A program made the position numbers and the translations under genes. Shown one piece after another: positions 1 to 8,563 of a stretch of DNA of 64,000 nt. Under the pieces are notes generated by a model that was not told the origin of the DNA, searched no databases, and saw nothing but the letters and a program-made list of their open reading frames with translations. The DNA comes from Lysinibacillus odysseyi 34hs-1 = NBRC 100172 (lineage in GTDB: Bacteria; Bacillota; Bacilli; Bacillales_A; Planococcaceae): NCBI RefSeq assembly GCF_001591965.1, contig NZ_BCVX01000011.1:1-64000 (forward strand). Reading direction: 5' to 3'. The stretch's first letter is position 1; each line of letters begins with the position of its first letter.

Positions 1-15
1 ACATCGCTTCGCAAT
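1..15 (+). rRNA. 3' end of a 5S rRNA gene (partial)
   Basis: The first 15 bases match, with two differences, the end of the 5S-like piece at 318-332 (acattgcttcgcaag). They are followed by an intrinsic terminator at 19-46, as expected behind an rRNA operon. The rest of the gene lies left of the window, so the identification rests on this short match and context. Confidence 0.5.
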
Positions 16-18
16 CAG

Positions 19-46
19 ACTCAGCCTGTAGAGGTTGAGTTTTTTT
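19..46 (+). terminator. Intrinsic terminator behind the 5S end
   Basis: ACTCAGCCT (19-27) pairs with AGGTTGAGT (32-40) in 9 pairs including one G-T, with loop GTAG and a run of seven T. It probably ends the rRNA operon entering from the left. Confidence 0.8.
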
Positions 47-278
47 ATTGCCAAAAAAGCTCCCAACAACCAAACACCGAAGGTGAGCGCGGCGCATAAA
101 ACGAAGATTTCATTTTATCTAAGGGACTCAAAAACATAGGATACGAAATCCCCGAGCTGTGGGAGGACCAAGAAGGGCAAGGAACCAAGGAAGCGAAAGA
201 AGGAACGTACTTTGTACGTGACGGAAAGAGCGAACGCAGATCACGCGGTCATTCGCCGGTCATCGTGCTGCGAAAGTG

Positions 279-332
279 GCGCCGATGGTAGTTGGGGGCG
301 CCCCCTTTGAGAGTAGGACATTGCTTCGCAAG
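279..332 (+). pseudogene. 3' fragment of a 5S rRNA gene
   Basis: Bases 279-332 read like the 3' half of a Bacillales 5S rRNA: GCGCCGATGGTAGT, then a G-rich/C-rich hairpin, then GAGAGTAGGAC and a tail close to the one at 1-15. The sequence upstream (60-278) is not 5S: the conserved 5' half that pairs with the 3' end is missing. I read it as a truncated or recombined 5S copy. It keeps its own terminator at 339-364. The 47-278 stretch holds no gene I recognise. Confidence 0.65.
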
Positions 333-338
333 TATACC

Positions 339-364
339 CCAATCTAAACAGATTGGTTTTTTTA
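339..364 (+). terminator. Intrinsic terminator after the 5S fragment
   Basis: CCAATCT (339-345), loop AAAC, AGATTGG (350-356), then an eight-T run. It is a perfect 7-pair stem directly behind the 5S fragment. Confidence 0.8.
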
Positions 365-738
365 TATAGAAAAAGCCCTCTAGCTAATCAGTAAACACCA
401 CTGAAAAACTCAATATATACATAAAAATCTAATTTCCTAACAGGAAAGCAGGAAATCCTTAACGAAGTACCTCATTACTAGACAACCAACATCTCTCCAT
501 CATTCATTTTCCTTTATCCTTTCTTTTAACAAAACTCTCTTTCTCGCTAAAAGGCAAAATATATGCATTTTATTACACTCCAGCGATCCATCTAAAATGA
601 TACCCCCCTTTTTCAATGTTCCTCTTTTCCCCTTCTTCCCCAATTTTCCAATATGCCGTATCCTTAAAAATAAAGAATTTATAAAGTTCAGAAGGGCACT
701 GGTAATCATTGCTATAGTTATTGATAGGGGGCGACAAT
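365..738 (+). promoter_or_regulatory. Leader region of the two-component operon
   Basis: This 374-base stretch has no convincing gene. Near its end there is an extended -10 element, TGCTATAGT (710-718), without a good -35 box; transcription from it would begin around 725 and leave a very short leader before the ribosome binding site at 725-731. The rest is A/T-rich and I see nothing else in it. Confidence 0.4.
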
Positions 739-1437
739 ATGGAAGGCAGTATTCTACTCGTTGAGGATGATCGTGAAATCGCACGCATAATCAAGGATAC
801 ACTTACGAAGGCAAACTATAACGTCACATGGGCAACGACGGGAATAGAAGGGCTCGAAGACTTTCAGGCTGGGAAGTTTGATTTAGTACTGGTAGATTGG
901 ATGTTACCAGAAATGAACGGACTCAAGCTGACGGAGCATATTCGGCTTCAAAGTGATATTCCCATCATCATGATTAGTGCGAAAAATAGGGAGATGGATA
1001 AAGTGGAAGGGCTGCAGGGAGCCGATGACTACTTAACAAAGCCGTTTTCCCTAGAAGAGTTAAAGGCACGGATTGCATCCCAACTCCGGCGCTGGGGGCG
1101 TTATAACAAAGTAAAGACTACAGAAGAAGTTGTCCAGTTCTCTCATGGGCTGCGTATCAATTATAAGAGGGAACAAGTTTTCCATAAGAATATAGAAATT
1201 AACCTAACCCAGAAGGAATATGCCTTGCTAAAGGTCTTTACCCAACATCCATATAGATTGTTTACGAAGGAGGAGCTGTATACGCATGTTTGGCAACAGC
1301 CTGAGCTTGATGAACAGCATACGGTAACGGTCCATATAAAAGGCTTGCGGGAAAAGTTAAAGGACCCTGTGAAGCAGCCTTATTTTATCCAAACAATATG
1401 GGGAAAGGGATATCGATTTATAGGTGAGGAACTTTGA
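739..1437 (+). CDS. OmpR/PhoB-family response regulator
   Basis: DNA-binding response regulator of 232 residues. The receiver domain (about 1-115) shows the acidic pocket E9-D10-D11, the phospho-acceptor D53 in LVLVDWMLPEMNG, S80 and the conserved K101 in YLTKPF. A winged-helix output domain of the OmpR/PhoB type fills about 135-230 and ends in the typical WGKGYRF. I chose the ATG at 739 because AGGGGGC sits 8 bases upstream; an in-frame TTG at 721 lies before that site. It overlaps the kinase gene by 4 bases, so the pair is co-translated. The stimulus and regulon cannot be told from sequence; the lipoprotein at 2880 is a likely target or sensor partner. Confidence 0.9.
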   Translation: MEGSILLVEDDREIARIIKDTLTKANYNVTWATTGIEGLEDFQAGKFDLVLVDWMLPEMNGLKLTEHIRLQSDIPIIMISAKNREMDKVEGLQGADDYLTKPFSLEELKARIASQLRRWGRYNKVKTTEEVVQFSHGLRINYKREQVFHKNIEINLTQKEYALLKVFTQHPYRLFTKEELYTHVWQQPELDEQHTVTVHIKGLREKLKDPVKQPYFIQTIWGKGYRFIGEEL

Positions 1438-2879
1438 AGATCAAGACTTGGCTGTTGCTTACTTATTTATTAGTCATGCTTTTGCCCCTGGCAGGCGGAT
1501 ATGGCCTTTACGTATCCATCAATGCCTATTATCAGGACAAAATGGTAGAAGAGTATTTCGAAAATCGCGTTGAATTAAACGAACTAAAAAAAATATTGCA
1601 GAATCCTAAACTGTATGGGGCAGGCGCTTCATTTGAGCCATTAGAAGAAGCTGCGTCTGAACAGCTGGAAATTACTTTATATTCGGCCAAGGGAGAAATC
1701 TATTACTCCTCTAACCCTTTCAATAAAAAGGGGAATTTAGAAGTAAAAGAACGTCTATTAAAAGACCTGTATGAATTCCAGCAGAGCTACCAGTCTTTTG
1801 TTTATAAGGAGCCGGTATATAGCAAGAATGAAATGGTCGGTATTTATAAAGTGAAATTCCTGCGTACGGAATGGATAGAGATGGTAAATAATCGTTCTTA
1901 TTTAGTAGGTGCAGGACTGTTGGGCCTATTGGCTATCATTTATGGAGCGGTGATTTATTTCCTGAATAAACGATTAAATAAACCTGTCAAAGAGCTGATG
2001 TACCAAATGCGCGCCTATGCGAAGGGAAAAATGGTGAAGTCGGATCTATACCATCAAAAGGATGAACTTGGAGAACTTGCTTGGAGCTTTAAAACAATGC
2101 AGCTCGAAATTGAACATGCCAGAAGACAGCTGGAGGAAGAACAGCGGCAGAAGGAGTTCATGATCGCAAGCTTATCCCATGATTTAAAAACCCCGTTGAC
2201 ATCGATTCAGGCCTACGCAGAAGGATTAGGCAACAGCCATTTAAGCGATACAGAGCGCCGGGAGTATTTGCAGGTTATCTTTTCAAAGGCTGACTATATG
2301 AAACGTATGCTGGATGATTTAATGATGTATACCTTATTGCAGTCCCCTACGTATGAAATAAAGCGTGTAACAGTAGATGGTGCAGAATTTTTTGAGATGC
2401 TGCTTTCTGATTATGAACAGGTATGCAAGGAGAAGGGGTTACTGGCAGACACATTTCTTCATGTGGAGAAAATGTATGACGTTCATCCGGAACAGCTAGT
2501 ACGTGTAGTGGATAATCTTGTGTCGAATGCCTGGACCTATACAGAGGCAGGGGGATCTATCGGAATAGGCGCCTTTGAATTGCCTCATGTTCCACCTTGG
2601 TGCTATTCATTTGTCCAATCCTCCTTAACCGAGAAGGAAGGGATCTATCTAGTTGTCCAAAACAGCGGGGACGGTATTCCTTTGGAGGAGTGCAGCAGGC
2701 TTTTTGAACCGCTTTATCAAGTGGATCAGTCCAGAAATAAAAATGCACAAAAAGGTGCTGGACTCGGTTTAAGTATAGCAAAACAAATTATTGAGAAACA
2801 TCATGGAAAAATTACGGTTATTTCAGAATTAAAAAAGGGCACAGCAATTATTTGCTGGCTGCCGGCGAGGAGAGAGTAA
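1434..2879 (+). CDS. Membrane sensor histidine kinase
   Basis: Sensor kinase of 481 residues, cognate to the regulator it overlaps. Order: membrane segment about 5-27, extracytoplasmic sensor region about 28-153, second membrane segment about 155-177, HAMP linker about 180-232, dimerisation/phospho-acceptor domain with H249 in SLSHDLKTPLTS, and the ATPase domain with N box (NLVSNAW), G1 (GDGIP), F box (LFEPLY) and G2 (GAGLGLSIAKQ). Translation starts at TTG (1434) within the TTGA overlap; GGTGAGG lies upstream. Its stop at 2877-2879 directly abuts the lipoprotein start. All motifs needed for activity are present. Confidence 0.92.
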   Translation: MKIKTWLLLTYLLVMLLPLAGGYGLYVSINAYYQDKMVEEYFENRVELNELKKILQNPKLYGAGASFEPLEEAASEQLEITLYSAKGEIYYSSNPFNKKGNLEVKERLLKDLYEFQQSYQSFVYKEPVYSKNEMVGIYKVKFLRTEWIEMVNNRSYLVGAGLLGLLAIIYGAVIYFLNKRLNKPVKELMYQMRAYAKGKMVKSDLYHQKDELGELAWSFKTMQLEIEHARRQLEEEQRQKEFMIASLSHDLKTPLTSIQAYAEGLGNSHLSDTERREYLQVIFSKADYMKRMLDDLMMYTLLQSPTYEIKRVTVDGAEFFEMLLSDYEQVCKEKGLLADTFLHVEKMYDVHPEQLVRVVDNLVSNAWTYTEAGGSIGIGAFELPHVPPWCYSFVQSSLTEKEGIYLVVQNSGDGIPLEECSRLFEPLYQVDQSRNKNAQKGAGLGLSIAKQIIEKHHGKITVISELKKGTAIICWLPARRE

Positions 2880-3941
2880 ATGAAAAAAGTGATTTATTCA
2901 GCCGCATTGGCTTTAACATTGGCGTTAACGGCATGCAACATGGAAGAGACTTATACGCCGCAGGAAATTGTCGACCAGGCTTTGCAGGATACAACAGAAG
3001 TAAAGAGCTACTATGGTGAATATAAGATGGATATGGGAGAGGAAGGCGTATCTTATATAAAGGAATGGGTCAAGGATGGAAAGCGCCGGATAGAGCTGAC
3101 AGGATCAAATGGTGAAGAATATATTACGATAAATGACGGAGAAAAAATAGTGATGCTGGATGTACCGGCAAACAGTATCCAAATCTTCGAATATGAGGGG
3201 GATACTGCGGAATATCTTGCGCAGCAGACGCCAAAACAGCAGGCAGATACGTTGCTGGAGCTAATAGGAGACACTCATAAAATTGAAATGAAAGGTGAGG
3301 AGACGGTCGCTGGGCGTAAGACCTATCATATTGCTGCGAAAGCTGACAAGGAAAATCAAATGATGGGTGACATGGAAGTATGGATTGATAAGGAAAACTG
3401 GATGACTTTAAAAACTATCTCCACAGGTGGAGGTCTAACAGTAACGACTGAATATACAAAAGTAAACATGGAGCCCGAGATAGAAGATTCTTTATTTGTA
3501 CTGGATGTTCCGGAGGGGGCAGTGGTTGAAAAGATGGATGCAGATAGCTACGGGCCAAAGGAATCCTCAACAGAAGAAGCGAAAGCGGCATTAGGTTCTT
3601 TCCTAGTATTTAAAGAAGAAGAGGGAGTAACATTAAGATCCGTGGAGGATATGAAGGTAGAAAGCCGTCCGGAGTTCGCTTTTAATTATAATGTGAATGA
3701 TGAGCCCGCCTTTACCTTGTCTGTACTTACATCATCAGAAGAGGCCGGAGATCTTGGGGCAGATATAGGAGCGGAAAAAATAAAAATTCGCGGCGTAGAC
3801 GGCGAGCAGATAGATATGAAAAATTTCCGCTATATTCAATGGACAGAAGGCAACCTCCAATATGGTGTAATTGTAGAAGATCAAGAAATGTCGTTTGAAG
3901 AAGTTTATCGGTACATTGAAAATATGGAGATTGTCCAATAA
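2880..3941 (+). CDS. LolA-like lipoprotein of the two-component operon
   Basis: Predicted lipoprotein of 353 residues with a signal peptide and lipobox LTAC (C19), so it should be anchored on the outer face of the membrane. Residues about 30-220 resemble the LolA/LppX-like fold of Bacillus lipoproteins such as YdcC: repeated strand-rich segments with 'MEVWIDKENWMTLK' and 'ELIGDTHKIEM'. The C-terminal ~110 residues resemble the DUF4367-type tail of such proteins. No enzymatic motif is visible. It starts on the base after the kinase stop, without a gap, and is followed by a strong terminator, so it closes a three-gene operon. A role as sensor accessory or as a target of the two-component system is inferred. 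Confidence 0.75.
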   Translation: MKKVIYSAALALTLALTACNMEETYTPQEIVDQALQDTTEVKSYYGEYKMDMGEEGVSYIKEWVKDGKRRIELTGSNGEEYITINDGEKIVMLDVPANSIQIFEYEGDTAEYLAQQTPKQQADTLLELIGDTHKIEMKGEETVAGRKTYHIAAKADKENQMMGDMEVWIDKENWMTLKTISTGGGLTVTTEYTKVNMEPEIEDSLFVLDVPEGAVVEKMDADSYGPKESSTEEAKAALGSFLVFKEEEGVTLRSVEDMKVESRPEFAFNYNVNDEPAFTLSVLTSSEEAGDLGADIGAEKIKIRGVDGEQIDMKNFRYIQWTEGNLQYGVIVEDQEMSFEEVYRYIENMEIVQ

Positions 3942-3948
3942 TGAGCGG

Positions 3949-3984
3949 GCGGTGCTATAAGTTAACTTGTAGCACCGCTTTTTT
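3949..3984 (+). terminator. Intrinsic terminator of the two-component operon
   Basis: GCGGTGCTATAAG pairs with CTTGTAGCACCGC around a TTAA loop (3949-3978) and is followed by six T. Confidence 0.9.
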
Positions 3985-3986
3985 GC

Positions 3987-4048
3987 ATGGTGCATTTTAC
4001 CAGATGCAATTTGTCGAATCGTTCACAATTTTTATATGGTGCATTTTA
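3987..4048. repeat. 13-base direct repeat upstream of yebG
   Basis: ATGGTGCATTTTA occurs twice, at 3987-3999 and 4036-4048, 49 bases apart. Just downstream is a -10-like TATAGT. The two copies flank the probable promoter region of yebG and could be an operator. No regulator is suggested by the sequence. Confidence 0.5.
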
Positions 4049-4108
4049 AATAAACAATCGATCCATGCTATAGTAATAGAAACCTTTTAAAGAGGAGGAA
4101 CAAAATTT

Positions 4109-4294
4109 TTGGCTAAGAAACAAGTATGGTATGAAGTGCAAGAAGAGGAAACAATCGAGCAGTGTTTAGAAAGAATGAAAAAGGATGGTTATATGCCGTT
4201 TGGACGGAAAGAGGAACCTGTCTTCGAGATGGTTGACGGGGAACCCTCATATTTGCGCCAAAAAATACAATTTAAAGGTATTCCTATCGAATAA
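4109..4294 (+). CDS. yebG: NETI-motif protein YebG
   Basis: Small protein of 61 residues matching the NETI family (B. subtilis YebG). The conserved ETIEQCLERM-x-K-DGY-P-GR segment is at about 14-35. In B. subtilis yebG also sits directly upstream of purE. Function is unknown. The start is a TTG at 4109, since AGAGGAGGA lies 8 bases before it and no ATG is available in the conserved N-terminus. It is separated from purE by the purine control region, so it is probably transcribed on its own. Confidence 0.85.
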   Translation: MAKKQVWYEVQEEETIEQCLERMKKDGYMPFGRKEEPVFEMVDGEPSYLRQKIQFKGIPIE

Positions 4295-4311
4295 ATGAAG
4301 GAAAATACCTA

Positions 4312-4356
4312 AAAACCGAACAATATCATTTTCTGAAAATTTAACGTTCGCATTTT
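4312..4356 (+). promoter_or_regulatory. Inverted pair of PurBoxes (PurR operator)
   Basis: AAAACCGAACAAT (4312-4324) fits the Bacillus PurBox consensus AWWWCCGAACWWT. A second, inverted copy at 4343-4356 reads AAAATGCGAACGTT on the minus strand. The boxes face each other about 18 bases apart, the arrangement bound by the PurR repressor. They lie immediately upstream of the purE promoter. Confidence 0.8.
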
Positions 4357-4360
4357 ACCG

Positions 4361-4389
4361 TTGATTTTCTCTCGAACCCTTGTTAAAAT
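4361..4389 (+). promoter_or_regulatory. Sigma-A promoter of the pur operon
   Basis: TTGATT (4361-4366) and TAAAAT (4384-4389) with 17 bases between. Transcription would start near 4396, about 16 bases before the riboswitch aptamer. Confidence 0.75.
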
Positions 4390-4411
4390 GTGAACAGGTA
4401 AAGAAATTCGA

Positions 4412-4484
4412 TCCCTACATATATGCTGGAGAATATGGCTCCAGTGTTTCTACCCGGTACCGTAAACACCGGACTATGCAGGGA
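4412..4484 (+). promoter_or_regulatory. Guanine-class purine riboswitch aptamer
   Basis: Conserved purine aptamer in the purE leader. P1 is TCCCTACAT (4412-4420) with ATGCAGGGA (4476-4484), one mismatch. The core has AATATGGC, the P2-P3 joining segment GTTTCTACC, the loop CCGTAAAC and the J3/1 segment GGACTATG. The base that pairs with the ligand is C (in GACTATG), which in this family means guanine/hypoxanthine rather than adenine. Ligand binding should reduce expression. Confidence 0.95.
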
Positions 4485-4612
4485 AAGCAACTTTTGGAAT
4501 GATTGAGAAAAGGATGTGACCTTAGATGCTTTCATCTGCATATTCCTTTAAATTGAGTCCTCAAGTAGATTGCTTTCTCATGCTTAGAAAGTAGTTTATT
4601 TGGGGACTTTTA
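4481..4612 (+). terminator. Riboswitch expression platform: terminator and antiterminator
   Basis: The terminator stem is AGTCCTCAAGTA (4556-4567) with TATTTGGGGACT (4597-4608), 12 continuous pairs with G-T, an inner stem CTTTCT/AGAAAG, and a short T run. The competing antiterminator is GGGAAAGCAA (4481-4490) with TTGCTTTCTC (4570-4579), 10 pairs. Its 5' strand is the 3' strand of aptamer P1, so ligand binding frees the terminator. A small hairpin AGATG/CATCT (4524-4537) lies between. Confidence 0.85.
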
Positions 4613-4660
4613 TAGTTGTTTTGAAAATAAGGAATAGTTGTTGAAAAGGAGAGCGAATTC

Positions 4661-5149
4661 ATGGATCCAAAAATTGGTGTTATTATGGGTAGTTCCAGTG
4701 ACTGGGAAACAATGAAGCATGCATGTGATATTTTAGATGAACTAGAAGTGGCATATGAGAAAAAAGTAGTTTCCGCACATCGTACACCAGATTTAATGTT
4801 TGAATATGCAGAACAAGCTCGAAGCCGTGGTTTGCACGTCATCATTGCCGGCGCGGGGGGAGCAGCCCATCTGCCTGGAATGGTAGCAGCAAAAACAACA
4901 TTGCCGGTAATTGGTGTACCTGTACAATCGCGTGCGTTAAATGGACTGGATTCCCTTCTTTCCATCGTACAAATGCCAGGAGGCGTACCTGTAGCTACTG
5001 TAGCTATTGGCAAGGCAGGGGCAACAAATGCAGGCCTGCTGGCAGCACAAATATTATCAACGACCGATACACAATTGGCAGAAAAGCTTACGGCTCGTCG
5101 TGAAGCGACAAAGCAGCAGGTTTTGGAAAGTTCGGGTGACTTGTTGTGA
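4661..5149 (+). CDS. purE: N5-carboxyaminoimidazole ribonucleotide mutase
   Basis: Class I PurE, 162 residues, converts N5-CAIR to CAIR, the carboxylation step of de novo purine synthesis, together with PurK. The substrate loop GSSSDWETM (10-18) and the SAHRTPD motif with the catalytic H40 are present, as is the glycine-rich [11 protein letters not shown] loop. The ATG at 4661 follows AAAGGAGAG. It is the first gene of the pur operon and overlaps purK by its stop codon. Confidence 0.97.
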   Translation: MDPKIGVIMGSSSDWETMKHACDILDELEVAYEKKVVSAHRTPDLMFEYAEQARSRGLHVIIAGAGGAAHLPGMVAAKTTLPVIGVPVQSRALNGLDSLLSIVQMPGGVPVATVAIGKAGATNAGLLAAQILSTTDTQLAEKLTARREATKQQVLESSGDLL

Positions 5150-6282
5150 TGAAAATGATTTATCCGGGTCAAACTATTGGCATCATCGGCGGCGGTCAGC
5201 TTGGAAGGATGATGGCGGTCGCTGCAAAGGAAGCAGGCTTTAAAATTGCCGTATTGGAACCGACAATGGATTCGCCGTGCGGTCAAGTGGCAGATATTCG
5301 TATTGTGGCTCCGTATGATGATGAGGCAGCTCTGGAAGAATTAGCAGAAGTAAGTGATGTAATTACGTATGAATTTGAAAATATTGATTACGAAGGGCTG
5401 AAGCGTTTAACGGAAATTGCTTATGTACCTCAAGGAGCCGAGCTTGTCCGTATCACACAAAATCGTGTAACGGAGAAAGCAGCCATTGTGGAAGCAGGAT
5501 GTCCAGTTGCCCCTTATATCGTAGCGCATACATACGAGGAACTTGCTGAAAAGATTGAGGAAGTCGGTTTTCCTTGTATCGTGAAAACGGCACGTGGCGG
5601 CTATGACGGAAAAGGACAGCAGCTATTGAAAAGTAAAGAGGATCTTTCGATGGCAAAGGAGCTATTGGAGCATTCTGTTTGTATTGCTGAGGGTTTTGTC
5701 CCATTTACAAAAGAAATTTCTGTTATTGTCCAGCGTAATGGCAACGGAGATACTTGCTGTCTGCCGGTAGGTGAAAATATTCATGTTAACCATATACTGC
5801 ATGAAACGATCGTGCCGGCCCGCATAGAAGGGAAAACAGCAGCACTCGCAGAAAAAGAAGCAGCGAAAATTGCGGATTATCTTAATTTGGTAGGCACATT
5901 GGCTGTAGAGATGTTTGTACTGGAGGACGGGGAAATCGTCATTAACGAACTTGCTCCGAGACCTCATAACTCTGGACATTATTCCATAGAAGCATGCAAT
6001 ATTTCTCAATTTACACAGCATATCCGGGCTGTATGCGGCTGGCCGCTGCGCAAGCCAAAGCTTTGGGCATCTACAATCATGGTAAATGTACTCGGACAAC
6101 ATGTCATGCCACTAACAAATTCTATTTCTAAATATCCTGATTGGTCTATTCACTTGTATGGGAAAGCAGAGGCGAAAGTGAATCGTAAAATGGGTCATGT
6201 TACAATAATGACGGAAGATGTGAATACAACTTTACAACAAATCGAGGATTCTGGCATTTGGTCAGAGCAGAAGGAGAAATAA
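5149..6282 (+). CDS. purK: N5-carboxyaminoimidazole ribonucleotide synthase
   Basis: ATP-grasp enzyme of 377 residues that carboxylates AIR with bicarbonate and ATP to N5-CAIR. The glycine-rich GIIGGGQLGRM is near residue 12, the ATP-grasp segment VKTARGGYDGKGQ about 145-157, and the family tail NELAPRPHNSGH about 265-276. The ATG at 5149 overlaps the purE stop as TGATG; an in-frame GTG one codon earlier (5146) is the alternative. Length is normal for the family. Confidence 0.96.
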   Translation: MKMIYPGQTIGIIGGGQLGRMMAVAAKEAGFKIAVLEPTMDSPCGQVADIRIVAPYDDEAALEELAEVSDVITYEFENIDYEGLKRLTEIAYVPQGAELVRITQNRVTEKAAIVEAGCPVAPYIVAHTYEELAEKIEEVGFPCIVKTARGGYDGKGQQLLKSKEDLSMAKELLEHSVCIAEGFVPFTKEISVIVQRNGNGDTCCLPVGENIHVNHILHETIVPARIEGKTAALAEKEAAKIADYLNLVGTLAVEMFVLEDGEIVINELAPRPHNSGHYSIEACNISQFTQHIRAVCGWPLRKPKLWASTIMVNVLGQHVMPLTNSISKYPDWSIHLYGKAEAKVNRKMGHVTIMTEDVNTTLQQIEDSGIWSEQKEK

Positions 6283-6285
6283 TAA

Positions 6286-7581
6286 ATGATTGAACGTTAT
6301 ACAAGACCTGAAATGGGTGCTATTTGGACGGAGCAGAATAAATACCAAGCATGGCTGGAAGTGGAAATCCTTGCGTGTGAGGCTTGGGCAGAAATTGGGG
6401 ACATTCCAAAAGAAGATGTAAAGAAAATCCGCGAGAATGCGTCTTTTGATGTTAACCGCATTTATGAAATTGAGCAGGAGACGCGTCATGATGTAGTAGC
6501 ATTCACACGTGCTGTATCTGAAACACTTGGTGAGGAGCGCAAATGGGTGCACTACGGTTTAACTTCTACGGATGTGGTAGATACAGCCCTGTCTTATTTG
6601 ATTAAACAAGCAAATAATATTTTGCGTAAAGATCTGCACAATTTTATCGACATCATCCGTGAGAAGGCGCTGGAGCATAAATACACAGTGATGATGGGAC
6701 GGACGCACGGTGTACATGCAGAGCCAACGACATTTGGCTTGAAGCTTGCTCTTTGGTACCAGGAAATGCAACGCAACTTGGAACGTTTTGAAGCGGCTGC
6801 AAAGACGATTGAAACAGGAAAAATGAGCGGAGCTGTTGGTACGTATGCCAATATTGATCCAAAGGTTGAGGCATATGTATGTGAAAAGCTTGGGTTAGCT
6901 GCTGCTCCAATTTCAACACAGACATTGCAGCGTGATCGCCATGCTCAATATATGAGTACATTGGCATTAATCGCGACATCCATCGAGAAATTCGCAACAG
7001 AAATCCGTGGTCTTCAAAAATCAGAAACACGTGAAGTAGAAGAAGCATTTGGTAAAGGACAAAAAGGTTCTTCTGCCATGCCGCATAAACGTAATCCGAT
7101 CGGTTCTGAAAATATGACAGGTATGGCCCGCCTGATGCGTGGTTATATGATGACAGCTTTTGAAAATGTAGCATTATGGCATGAGCGTGATATCTCTCAT
7201 TCCTCTGCAGAGCGCGTCATCCTTCCAGATGCAACGATCACACTGAACTATATGCTTAACCGCTTCGGTAACATTGTGAAAAACTTAACGGTATTCCCAG
7301 AGAATATGAAGCGCAATATGGATCGTACTTTCGGATTAATTTATTCACAGCGTATCCTGCTAGCGTTAATTGATAAAGGGCTTGTGCGTGAAGAAGCGTA
7401 TGATACTGTACAGCCATTGACAGCACGTGCATGGGACGAGCAAACACAGTTCCGCCCGTTAGTGGAAGCGGATGAAAAAATCACTTCTTACTTAACAAAA
7501 GAAGAGCTGGATGATTGCTTTGACTATAACTATCACATCCAAAACGTCGACCTTATTTTCGAACGTTGCGGTCTACAATAA
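6286..7581 (+). CDS. purB: Adenylosuccinate lyase
   Basis: Fumarase-superfamily lyase of 431 residues acting twice in purine synthesis: SAICAR to AICAR, and adenylosuccinate to AMP. The signature [11 protein letters not shown] (261-271) carries the catalytic serine, and the base H141 lies in [21 protein letters not shown] near 93-103 is also conserved. A GAAGGAG site precedes the ATG, and only 3 bases separate it from purK. Confidence 0.97.
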   Translation: MIERYTRPEMGAIWTEQNKYQAWLEVEILACEAWAEIGDIPKEDVKKIRENASFDVNRIYEIEQETRHDVVAFTRAVSETLGEERKWVHYGLTSTDVVDTALSYLIKQANNILRKDLHNFIDIIREKALEHKYTVMMGRTHGVHAEPTTFGLKLALWYQEMQRNLERFEAAAKTIETGKMSGAVGTYANIDPKVEAYVCEKLGLAAAPISTQTLQRDRHAQYMSTLALIATSIEKFATEIRGLQKSETREVEEAFGKGQKGSSAMPHKRNPIGSENMTGMARLMRGYMMTAFENVALWHERDISHSSAERVILPDATITLNYMLNRFGNIVKNLTVFPENMKRNMDRTFGLIYSQRILLALIDKGLVREEAYDTVQPLTARAWDEQTQFRPLVEADEKITSYLTKEELDDCFDYNYHIQNVDLIFERCGLQ

Positions 7582-7598
7582 TCTAGGGGGAACAGGTC

Positions 7599-8309
7599 AT
7601 GAAGAAAGGTCAGCTTTTGTATGAGGGTAAGGCAAAACGGTTATATGCGACGGAGGACCCGAGCATTCTCTTTGTGGAGTATAAAGACAGTGCTACTGCA
7701 TTCAATGGGGAGAAGAAGGAAGAAATCGCCGGAAAAGGCGTTCTGAATAATCGTATCACTACATTACTATTTGAAAAACTACAGGAGAACGGAATCGCTT
7801 CACATTTTGTGAAGCGCCTTTCCGACCATGAGCAGCTTGTACGTAAAGTCGACATTATTCCGATTGAACTTGTTGTCAGAAACACCGCAGCCGGTTCGCT
7901 TGCGCAGCGTTTGGGGCTTGAAGAGGGAACACCTCTCAAGCGTCCAATCGTGGAATTCTATTATAAAAATGATGACTTGGGAGATCCGCATATTTCAACA
8001 GAGCATATTGATGTCCTGGGTATCGCAACAGCCGAGGAAGTACAGGCGTTATATGAAGGCGGCCTGAAGGTAAATGATGTATTACGTCCTATTTTTGAAG
8101 AGGTTGGTGTAGAGCTGATTGACTTTAAATTAGAGTTCGGGCGGGATCAGGATGGCAATGTCCTGCTTGCGGACGAAATTTCACCAGATACTTGCCGGCT
8201 TTGGGATGCCAAAACAAAACAAAAGCTTGATAAAGATGTGTTCCGCCGCAATCTTGGCAGTTTAACGGAAAGTTACGAAATCATACTTACTAGACTTGGA
8301 GGACAATAG
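7599..8309 (+). CDS. purC: SAICAR synthetase
   Basis: Phosphoribosylaminoimidazole-succinocarboxamide synthase, 236 residues; ligates aspartate to CAIR with ATP. The N-terminus LLYEGKAKRLY and the segments IPIELVVRNTAAGS and LADEISPDTCRLWD are family hallmarks. ATG is preceded by TAGGGGGA. It is followed by purS after 3 bases. Confidence 0.97.
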   Translation: MKKGQLLYEGKAKRLYATEDPSILFVEYKDSATAFNGEKKEEIAGKGVLNNRITTLLFEKLQENGIASHFVKRLSDHEQLVRKVDIIPIELVVRNTAAGSLAQRLGLEEGTPLKRPIVEFYYKNDDLGDPHISTEHIDVLGIATAEEVQALYEGGLKVNDVLRPIFEEVGVELIDFKLEFGRDQDGNVLLADEISPDTCRLWDAKTKQKLDKDVFRRNLGSLTESYEIILTRLGGQ

Positions 8310-8312
8310 AGA

Positions 8313-8561
8313 ATGAAAAAGGTTAAAATTTACGTTACATTACGCGAAAGTATCCTAGATCCACAAGGTTCGGCAGTAAAGGGTTCATTAGTAAAAATGG
8401 GCTACGATGAAGTAGAAGACCTGCGGATTGGCAAATATTTAGAGCTGACAATCGGCGATACGGAAAAAGACATTGATACGATAGTAAAAGAAATGTGTGA
8501 GAAAGTATTAACGAATGTGGTCATCGAGGACTACCGCTATGAAGTCGAGGAGGCAAACTAA
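8313..8561 (+). CDS. purS: FGAM synthase subunit PurS
   Basis: Small subunit (82 residues) of the three-part formylglycinamidine synthase PurSQL of Gram-positives. It bridges the glutaminase PurQ and the synthase PurL and is needed to channel ammonia. The pattern [19 protein letters not shown] is typical of the N-terminus. It lies between purC and purQ as in B. subtilis, with 2 bases to purQ. Confidence 0.96.
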   Translation: MKKVKIYVTLRESILDPQGSAVKGSLVKMGYDEVEDLRIGKYLELTIGDTEKDIDTIVKEMCEKVLTNVVIEDYRYEVEEAN

Positions 8562-8563
8562 TC

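Noticed and set aside
500-794. Minus-strand open frames of 94 and 73 codons in front of the response regulator
   Set aside because: They overlap each other and the promoter and start of the regulator, have low-complexity sequence and no ribosome binding site.
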